Shown piece after piece: positions 1 through 5,684 of a stretch of 17,257 nucleotides of DNA. This DNA is from Rhodobacteraceae bacterium UBA7436. Its GTDB lineage: Bacteria > Pseudomonadota > Alphaproteobacteria > Rhodobacterales > Rhodobacteraceae. Both the position numbers and the translations under genes were made by a program. The notes under the pieces were generated by a model, which worked only from the letters and a program-made list of their open reading frames with translations, was not told where the DNA came from and searched no databases. The stretch covers positions 32,698-49,954 of the forward strand of contig DLQI01000058.1 of assembly GCA_002478745.1 (NCBI GenBank), read 5' to 3'. Numbering within the stretch: position 1 is the first letter of the stretch; the number at the start of each line of letters is the position of its first letter.

Positions 1-738
1 GTCTGTTTCGACCGTCCCCGTATTAATATCACGTATCTCGACACGGCCATCGCCGAAGCCGATTACGACTGCATCACAGATATCAATAAACAGACCGTTT
101 TCAACCACACCCGGCATTTGATTAATCACCATCGCCAACTGGCGTGGGTTCCCAATGCGGTTCAAATGAAGGTCCAGAATATGGTTCCCCTCATCCGTGA
201 CAAACGGGCGGTGTCCATTCATGCGCAGCGTCGAATGACGGCCCAAAACATCCATAGAAATAAGGGTTTCCTCGACCAGCGCTTGGGTGGTCTGCCAACC
301 AAAGGGAATGACCTCGATTGGCAATGGAAAATTGCCCAAGGATTCAACCTCTTTGCCGATGTCCGCGATAACAATCATTTGATCAGATGCCGTCGCCACG
401 ATCTTCTCTTGTAGCAATGAACCACCACCACCTTTGATCAGGTTTAGGTCGCCGTTAAACTCATCTGCACCATCAATGGTTATGTCTAACCATTTGGCTT
501 CATCCAACGAAACAATATCAAGTCCAACTTCGCGCGCCAATTCAGCAATGCGGGTCGATGTTGGAACACCTTTAATCCGCAGGCCATCATTGCTTACGCT
601 TTCACCCAAACAACGCACCAACCACGCAGCAGTTGATCCGGTACCCAATCCAACGCGCATGCCGTCCTCGACGTATTGCGCAGCCCGTTTGGCAGCAACA
701 AATTTTGCCTTGTCGATTGGTGACAATTCTCCGGCCAT
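1..738 (-). CDS. rpiA: Ribose-5-phosphate isomerase A (3' end outside window)
   Basis: Interconverts ribose 5-phosphate and ribulose 5-phosphate in the cytoplasmic non-oxidative pentose phosphate pathway. I translated the minus strand from the ATG at 738-736: 246 codons stay open to base 1, so roughly the last 15 residues of a protein of about 260 are missing. Family motifs are in order: GLGTGST at residues 30-36 (phosphate loop), DGADE at 89-93, KGGGG at 102-106 followed by E111. With an offset of 8 these match D81, D84, K94 and catalytic E103 of E. coli RpiA. The start is supported by GGGGAG about 9 bases upstream. The gene is divergent from the GST operon. An inverted repeat around a possible -10 element lies 23 bases upstream of the start. 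Identification is secure; only the C-terminus is unseen. Confidence 0.96.
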   Translation of the reverse strand, partial: MAGELSPIDKAKFVAAKRAAQYVEDGMRVGLGTGSTAAWLVRCLGESVSNDGLRIKGVPTSTRIAELAREVGLDIVSLDEAKWLDITIDGADEFNGDLNLIKGGGGSLLQEKIVATASDQMIVIADIGKEVESLGNFPLPIEVIPFGWQTTQALVEETLISMDVLGRHSTLRMNGHRPFVTDEGNHILDLHLNRIGNPRQLAMVINQMPGVVENGLFIDICDAVVIGFGDGRVEIRDINTGTVETD

Positions 739-760
739 AGCAGCGACTCCCCAGTTACTG

Positions 761-793
761 CGCACCTTATACAAAAGTGCTGGCTAAGGTGCG
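761..793 (-). promoter_or_regulatory. Inverted repeat overlapping candidate rpiA promoter
   Basis: CGCACCTTA (761-769) and TAAGGTGCG (785-793) are perfect 9-base inverted arms separated by 15 bases. Read toward rpiA, TATAAG (771-766) is a plausible -10 element inside the proximal arm, and the distal arm falls where a -35 would be, though no good -35 consensus is present. The arrangement could be a repressor operator or a leader hairpin. The repeat is seen directly; the function is inferred. Confidence 0.4.
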
Positions 794-859
794 AGAAGAA
801 AGCACCCCCTTAATCCCGCACAATTGCATCGTAAAAATGGGTCACGTCCCCTCTTCACT

Positions 860-904
860 TTGAAATGTCGTTTTCGGAAAGACCTATAGGGCCATCTGCC
901 CTAT
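860..904 (+). promoter_or_regulatory. Candidate promoter and palindrome before the GST operon
   Basis: TTGAAA (860-865) and CTATAG (884-889), 18 bases apart, form a sigma-70-like promoter 25 bases before the GST start. Overlapping the -10 and the expected start point is the inverted repeat ATAGGGC (886-892) / GCCCTAT (898-904) with a 5-base spacer. This could be an operator or a 5' hairpin. The motifs are seen; the use is inferred. Confidence 0.45.
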
Positions 905-914
905 TCATTAAGGC

Positions 915-1616
915 ATGAGCTATGTCCTGCACTACGCCCCTGATAACGCATCCCTTGTGATCCGCCTTGCGCTGGAACAAATTGGCGCGCCCTATCGGTG
1001 TGCACTGGTGGACCGGAGCCAAGCGGCCCAGCGTTCTGATGCCTACATGGCCCTGAACCCCAATGGTTTGATCCCAACACTGGAAACGGATCAGGGACCC
1101 ATCTTTGAAACAGGCGCTATTCTGCTTTGGCTGGCCGATCGCCACGGCGGCTTAGGCCCTGCCCCAGACAGTGCTGAGCGTGCAGATTTCCTGAAGTGGT
1201 TGTTCTTTGTTTCCAACACCGTGCACTCCGCCTTGCGTATGTTGTTTTATCCTGAGCAATTCATTGGCGCTGATCCCATCCACCAAAGCACCCTGCGCAA
1301 AAACGCCACGAGCGCATTGGTTCGTTATCACACCCAACTCGATGGCCTTTTAGCCTACGGGCATACATGGTGCGGCGGGCATACGCCCAGCGCTTTGGAT
1401 TTTTACATCGCGGCCACTCTGCGTTGGCCCGCCATTTACCCACAAGATTATGACCGTAGATGGCACAGCTTGGCCAACTACCCAGCCCTCCAAGACATGT
1501 GTCAGCGCTTGGAAACCCTCGCGCCCGTCCATTCATTGATCCAAGCAGAGGGCATGAACGCAACCCCGTTCACAAACCCCGCAGCACCAAACCCTCCTGA
1601 AGGAAGCCCAATCTAA
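915..1616 (+). CDS. Glutathione S-transferase family protein
   Basis: A 233-residue cytosolic GST-like protein. Residues 1-80 form the thioredoxin-like glutathione-binding domain: it opens with a beta strand and an LHYAPDNAS turn, has the cis-proline segment NPNGLIPTLE with P54, and the ET pair (65-66) usual for contacting the glutathione gamma-glutamyl group. Residues about 90-210 are the helical substrate domain. The C-terminal 20 residues are proline- and asparagine-rich and probably a loose tail. The start is preceded by a short AAGG close to the ATG. The stop TAA shares its last A with the ATG of the serine dehydratase, so the two are co-transcribed and probably translationally coupled. 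The family is clear; substrate and class are not, and many such bacterial GSTs have no known reaction. Confidence 0.85.
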   Translation: MSYVLHYAPDNASLVIRLALEQIGAPYRCALVDRSQAAQRSDAYMALNPNGLIPTLETDQGPIFETGAILLWLADRHGGLGPAPDSAERADFLKWLFFVSNTVHSALRMLFYPEQFIGADPIHQSTLRKNATSALVRYHTQLDGLLAYGHTWCGGHTPSALDFYIAATLRWPAIYPQDYDRRWHSLANYPALQDMCQRLETLAPVHSLIQAEGMNATPFTNPAAPNPPEGSPI

Positions 1617-2989
1617 TGTTCCTATCCGTTTTCGAAATGTTCAAGGTTGGCATTGGGCCGTCCTCTTCCCACACGATGGGACCAATGGTGGCCGCCGCCC
1701 GTTTCCTTGACATGATGCGCGCCTCACCGTTTGAATTTGCAGGCGTTAAGGCATCCCTGCACGGATCCTTGGCCTTTACCGGCGTGGGCCACGCAACGGA
1801 CCGCGCTACGATCCTTGGCCTTGCTGGCTTTCTGCCTGACACCTACGACAATGATAAGGCTGATGCGGTTCTCACGACCATGCGCGAGACGAACACACTG
1901 AGCCCTGCAGACCTACCAACGCTGAACTTCAACCCAAAGACCGACCTGATCTTTGACTATGACACACAGCTAGATGGTCACGCCAACGGCATGATCCTGA
2001 TGGCAACCGACAAACAAGGCGACGTAACCCTCAGCCAAGTTTTCTATTCCATAGGTGGCGGGTTTGTCATGACGGAACAGGAATTGGCCGCAGGCAAAGC
2101 CACCGATGAAGGGGCCCCAGTGCCCTTTCCGTTCAAATCCGCCGCCGAAATGCTGAAGATGTCCAACGCCTCTGGCAATACCATCGCCGCGATGAAGCGC
2201 AGCAATGAAGAAGCCCGTGGGGGTGCGGCCAACCTGAAAAAAGGTTCAGCGCGTTTGTGGCAAGTGATGAACGAGTGCATCAACCGCGGCCTTGAAACCG
2301 ATGGTATTCTACCCGGTGGCCTGAACGTGAAACGCCGCGCCAAAGGCATTCATGACGCATTGTTGGCTGAACGGGGCATGAACCAACAAGCACCCCACAC
2401 CATCAATGACTGGATGAGCGTCTATGCCATGGCCGTAAACGAGGAAAACGCCTCTGGTGGTCAAGTTGTTACCGCCCCAACAAACGGGGCTGCAGGCGTG
2501 TTGCCAGCAACTCTGCGCTATTATCTTGACCACGTACCGGGCGCATCAGAGTCCCATGTCGAAGATTTCCTGCTGACTGCGGCCGCCATTGGGGGCCTAG
2601 TGAAATACAACGCCTCTATTTCTGGTGCCGAAGCGGGTTGTCAGGCCGAAGTGGGGTCTGCCGCAGCCATGTCCGCTGCAGCCCTATGCGCCGTAATGGG
2701 CGGATCACCCGAACAGGTTGAAAATGCCGCTGAAATCGCGCTTGAACATCACCTTGGCATGACATGCGATCCCGTCAAAGGTTTGGTGCAGGTTCCTTGC
2801 ATCGAACGCAATGGACTTGGCGCTATCAAAGCAGTCTCTGCCGCCTCCCTCGCGCTACGCGGTGATGGCACACACCTTGTGCCCTTAGATGCCTGCATTG
2901 AAACGATGCGTCAAACGGGCGAGGACATGTCCGCCAAATACAAAGAAACCTCTCTTGGTGGCTTGGCCGTCAACGTGCCCAACTGCTGA
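1616..2989 (+). CDS. sdaA: L-serine ammonia-lyase, iron-sulfur type, fused alpha-beta chain
   Basis: Deaminates L-serine to pyruvate and ammonia with a [4Fe-4S] cluster. At 457 residues it is the one-chain form, with the N-terminal beta-like domain (about 1-160, containing SSSHTMGP at 16-23) and the C-terminal catalytic domain (about 180-457). Three cysteines in the expected motifs can ligate the cluster: C342 in GAEAGCQAEVG, C384 in GMTCDPVKG and C395 in VQVPCIERN. The last residue is C457. In the Legionella pneumophila enzyme, as I recall it, the C-terminal cysteine reaches back to the cluster as a tail-in-mouth ligand, and length and spacing here agree with that protein within one residue. 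GAAGVLP at 291-297 is also conserved. GAAGGAA upstream is the ribosome site. Sits mid-operon, overlapping its neighbours by one base at each end. Confidence 0.96.
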   Translation: MFLSVFEMFKVGIGPSSSHTMGPMVAAARFLDMMRASPFEFAGVKASLHGSLAFTGVGHATDRATILGLAGFLPDTYDNDKADAVLTTMRETNTLSPADLPTLNFNPKTDLIFDYDTQLDGHANGMILMATDKQGDVTLSQVFYSIGGGFVMTEQELAAGKATDEGAPVPFPFKSAAEMLKMSNASGNTIAAMKRSNEEARGGAANLKKGSARLWQVMNECINRGLETDGILPGGLNVKRRAKGIHDALLAERGMNQQAPHTINDWMSVYAMAVNEENASGGQVVTAPTNGAAGVLPATLRYYLDHVPGASESHVEDFLLTAAAIGGLVKYNASISGAEAGCQAEVGSAAAMSAAALCAVMGGSPEQVENAAEIALEHHLGMTCDPVKGLVQVPCIERNGLGAIKAVSAASLALRGDGTHLVPLDACIETMRQTGEDMSAKYKETSLGGLAVNVPNC

Positions 2990-3897
2990 TGAAACCCGCA
3001 AACGCAACCCTCACAGGCGTGTTGCTGATGGCATCCGGTGCAATGATCGCGCCCGGTATCGACGTCTTTGCCAAACTGGTTCCCCATGAAATCCCTGTGG
3101 CCCAAGTGACGGCCGCACGCTTCATCATGCAATCCAGCATTCTGCTGCCAATCGCCGCCTTCATGGCCGTACTTCACCTCCCCAACAGACAAGAGGTCGT
3201 GTTACATTTACTGCGCGCCACTCTGATCATGGTGGCTACAGGACTGTTCTTTACCGCCTTGCGTTCTATGCCCATCGCAGACGCAATCGCCGTGTTCTTT
3301 GTCGAACCCTTCATCCTAACCCTTCTTGGGGCCGTGATACTGAAAGAAACTGTTGGGCCTCGCAGGATCATCGCCTGTCTCATCGGCTTTGTCGGGGCAT
3401 TGTTTGTAATCCGCCCAAGCTTTGCCAATACAGGCGCCGTCGCATTGTTGCCGTTGGGAACAGCCGCGTGCTTTGCGGTTTACATGATCCTCACACGGCA
3501 AATGGCGCAAAAGATGCATCCGCTGGCGATGCAATCCTACACTGCTATTGCAGCCGTGGTGTTGTCCGTCCCCGTCCTGTGGTTCGCGGATGGCTCAAAC
3601 ATTGCAGGCCTCGATCCTGCGTGGCCCAGCGCCTTTGCCGTTCAGATGATGATTGGGGTCGGGATCATGGCAACGCTCGCACATCTGTTGATCGGGTTCG
3701 CGATGGCAAAAGCGCCTGCAAGCACCCTCGCCCCGTTACAATATCTGGAAATCGTAACCGCCACGATATTCGGGATCGCTCTTTTTGGTGATGTGCCAAC
3801 ACCCACAACGCTGCTGGGCGTTGCGATCATCATATCCTCTGGCCTGTATATACTGGCACGAGAACGTCAAAGTAGCGCGGAAGCAGACTTAAATTAA
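2989..3897 (+). CDS. EamA/DMT-family permease, copy 1
   Basis: A 302-residue inner-membrane protein with about ten hydrophobic helices arranged as two EamA repeats (about 10-135 and 145-290). A family-typical segment at about 77-102 reads FFTALRSMPIADAIAVFF; a conserved GFVGALFVIRPSF stretch follows, and LAPLQYLEIV in the second half is the usual second-repeat signature. The start ATG shares one base with the sdaA stop (TGATG), which fixes the start and ties it to serine catabolism. DMT carriers mostly export amino acids, nucleosides or related metabolites, so export of serine or a related metabolite is a reasonable guess from context only. It ends in tandem TAA and TGA codons. It is a clear paralogue of the next gene. 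Confidence 0.88.
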   Translation: MKPANATLTGVLLMASGAMIAPGIDVFAKLVPHEIPVAQVTAARFIMQSSILLPIAAFMAVLHLPNRQEVVLHLLRATLIMVATGLFFTALRSMPIADAIAVFFVEPFILTLLGAVILKETVGPRRIIACLIGFVGALFVIRPSFANTGAVALLPLGTAACFAVYMILTRQMAQKMHPLAMQSYTAIAAVVLSVPVLWFADGSNIAGLDPAWPSAFAVQMMIGVGIMATLAHLLIGFAMAKAPASTLAPLQYLEIVTATIFGIALFGDVPTPTTLLGVAIIISSGLYILARERQSSAEADLN

Positions 3898-3983
3898 TGA
3901 CGCTAAGTGGCGTCACCAATTCCCTAAGGTGAGGCAGGAGAAATACAACCTACCAGTTGCATCAGCAAAAATCGTCACTTAGC
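3898..3983 (+). repeat. Overlapping inverted repeats between the two permease genes
   Basis: Right after the stop codon of the first permease, TGACGC (3898-3903) and GCGTCA (3910-3915) can form a 6-base-pair hairpin with a 6-base loop. GCTAAGTG (3902-3909), which contains that loop, is exactly complementary to CACTTAGC (3976-3983) just before the next start codon. The two pairings exclude each other. No T-run follows, so an ordinary intrinsic terminator is not supported. There is a stray Shine-Dalgarno-like AGGCAGGAG near 3934-3942 with no start codon at the right distance. Confidence 0.4.
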
Positions 3984-3991
3984 CTGACCCA

Positions 3992-4909
3992 ATGACACAA
4001 GATAAACCCCTCCTTGGCATCCTCCTTATGCTTGGATTCTGCGTCGTTGCCCCCATGGGGGACGCGGTTGCAAAAATTTTAGGACAATCCATACCGCTGG
4101 GCCAACTGCTGCTCGTGCGCTTCGCGGTTCAAGCTATCATTCTTATTCCAATGGTCTGGGCCACAAAACTGGTCTGGCGCATGAACGGATGGGTTTTGAA
4201 ACTGGCCTTTCTTCGAACGGTTCTTCACATCTTCGGGATTGGGGCCATGTTTACCGCCCTGCAATACCTTCCTCTGGCCGATGCCGTTGCAATCGCTTTT
4301 GTGATGCCTTTTATTATGCTGCTGCTTGGCAAATACATCCTCGGCGCAGACGTTGGGGCCCGCCGCCTGATCGCCTGCATTGTCGGCTTTATTGGGACCC
4401 TTCTGGTCGTTCAGCCCAGCTTCGCCAATGTGGGTTGGCCTGCGCTACTGCCAATGGTCGTAGCCGTCAATTTCTCGTTCTTTATGCTGATCACACGCCA
4501 AATCGCAAAAGAAACCAATCCAATCGGACTTCAGGCCGTCAGCGGCGTGATGGCTGTGGGTATCATGGTGCCCGCACTGGCGATCACCGCTGGAATGGGC
4601 ATCGATGCCCTAACATTGATCCCACCCACAGGTTTCGAATGGAGCATGTTGGGGGCAATTGGGGTGCTTGGCACATTGGCACACCTGCTCATGACATGGT
4701 CACTGCGCTATGCACCCTTAGCCACCCTAGCCCCGATGCAATATTTGGAAATTCCAATTGCCACCGTCATCGGCTTTTGGGTGTTCAAGGATTTGCCAAA
4801 CGGACTGGCCGCCGTTGGCATCGCTATCACCATCGCAGCTGGCGTCTATATCATCCTGCGCGAGCGGGCCATTTCACGTGATCTGGCAACGACGCCAGAA
4901 GCTGCGTAA
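3992..4909 (+). CDS. EamA/DMT-family permease, copy 2
   Basis: A 305-residue inner-membrane carrier, again with about ten hydrophobic helices in two EamA repeats. It aligns with the preceding permease over its whole length: both have FTAL..(M/L)P.ADA(I/V)A, a GARR or GPRR turn followed by (L/I)IAC..GF.G, (V/I)(Q/R)PSFAN, TRQ(M/I)A and LAP(L/M)QYLEI, with matching loop lengths. This points to an old tandem duplication followed by divergence. An in-frame TAG at 3980-3982 makes the ATG at 3992 the earliest possible start, yet no good ribosome site precedes it. The substrate is unknown. Its last 59 bases overlap the convergent thiamine pyrophosphokinase gene, and no terminator is visible there. 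Confidence 0.87.
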   Translation: MTQDKPLLGILLMLGFCVVAPMGDAVAKILGQSIPLGQLLLVRFAVQAIILIPMVWATKLVWRMNGWVLKLAFLRTVLHIFGIGAMFTALQYLPLADAVAIAFVMPFIMLLLGKYILGADVGARRLIACIVGFIGTLLVVQPSFANVGWPALLPMVVAVNFSFFMLITRQIAKETNPIGLQAVSGVMAVGIMVPALAITAGMGIDALTLIPPTGFEWSMLGAIGVLGTLAHLLMTWSLRYAPLATLAPMQYLEIPIATVIGFWVFKDLPNGLAAVGIAITIAAGVYIILRERAISRDLATTPEAA

Positions 4910-5543
4910 CGTCCTTAAGCATACGGCGCGGCAAGATGCACAACATCCCTGGCCCTGTCATTGTAAGAGCAATTGCACCCGTCGCACAGTTGGACGTGCC
5001 AACGCGTTGACCGGGTGCGAGGGCCAATCCATCAATCGGCCACTCCAAGCCAGTGGACGTACCCGCAACCTCAGACATAGGAAACAGCGATACGATATCA
5101 CCCGCGCACGTCGGCAATTCCATTTGCGCAGGGCAATGAAACACAACTTCGTGCGGACCCAACAACACACATGGACGATCAGCACGCACCACAAGAGTAT
5201 GCATCGCAGCCATCTGGTGATCCACACGCCCGCCCAAAAATCCCACGCCAACAACAACTGGCGTGTCGACATTACGAAGACATTTATCAAAGTCGGTGCT
5301 ATTCTGCTCAGAGATATGATGCTGCCGCTCAACAGGTACTTGCGCCAAGACGGAAGCGTCCAAAGAATCAAAATCACCAATAACGGCCTCAAGTTCGATT
5401 CCCGCCGCCAGCGCCACAATTGAACCACCATCCGCCGCTACACATGTTGGTGCGATGCTCAGCGCATAGTTTAAGTCCTCAGGACCGACGTAGCCACCAC
5501 CTACAATAGTAACCGGGCGTTTACTTTGAAAAATTGACGTCAT
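4851..5543 (-). CDS. Thiamine pyrophosphokinase
   Basis: Transfers diphosphate from ATP to thiamine to make thiamine diphosphate; cytosolic and used as a dimer in known relatives. The 230-residue chain has the family motifs: ADGG (37-40), the metal-binding loop IGDFDSLD (55-62), QNSTDFDK (80-87), GGRVDHQ (104-110) and, in the C-terminal beta domain, VGTSNCATG, which corresponds to the thiamine-site strand. Length is normal for the bacterial enzyme (about 210-235). The ATG at 5543 has no convincing Shine-Dalgarno sequence. The gene is divergent from the 699-residue acidic protein, sharing a roughly 140-base spacer, and convergent with the second permease, which it overlaps by 59 bases. Equivalent to thiN or tnr3-type enzymes; I leave the symbol blank because usage varies. 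Confidence 0.93.
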   Translation of the reverse strand: MTSIFQSKRPVTIVGGGYVGPEDLNYALSIAPTCVAADGGSIVALAAGIELEAVIGDFDSLDASVLAQVPVERQHHISEQNSTDFDKCLRNVDTPVVVGVGFLGGRVDHQMAAMHTLVVRADRPCVLLGPHEVVFHCPAQMELPTCAGDIVSLFPMSEVAGTSTGLEWPIDGLALAPGQRVGTSNCATGAIALTMTGPGMLCILPRRMLKDVTQLLASLPDHVKWPARAG

Positions 5544-5684
5544 TTAGGTGCAAATACACGCATTTATTGAAGTTCTACCACAATCTCGCCACGAAATGAT
5601 ACCATGCTAGGCACAGAATCGGGCTGCTTTCGCCCTAGGTACCACGCTAAACAACAAGCTGCAAAAGCGCAGAGGACTAATCCT

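Noticed and set aside
118..787. Plus-strand open frames of 98 and 117 codons
   Set aside because: They lie antisense to rpiA, which has full family motifs on the minus strand.
4189..4881. 230-codon plus-strand frame inside the second permease
   Set aside because: Arg/His-rich out-of-frame shadow of a gene with clear EamA motifs.
4958..5431. 157-codon minus-strand frame
   Set aside because: Overlaps the thiamine pyrophosphokinase in another frame; Arg/Leu/Trp-rich shadow composition and no family motif.
5608..5637. CTAGG...CCTAG with inner GGGC/GCCC before the acidic protein gene
   Set aside because: Arms are short and do not nest into one stable stem, so it was not called as a regulatory element.
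5604..5684. Upstream ATG extending the acidic protein by 27 residues
   Set aside because: No ribosome site and an atypical leader; AGAGGA before 5685 and the conserved-looking MSNNKILTVSYG start fit better.
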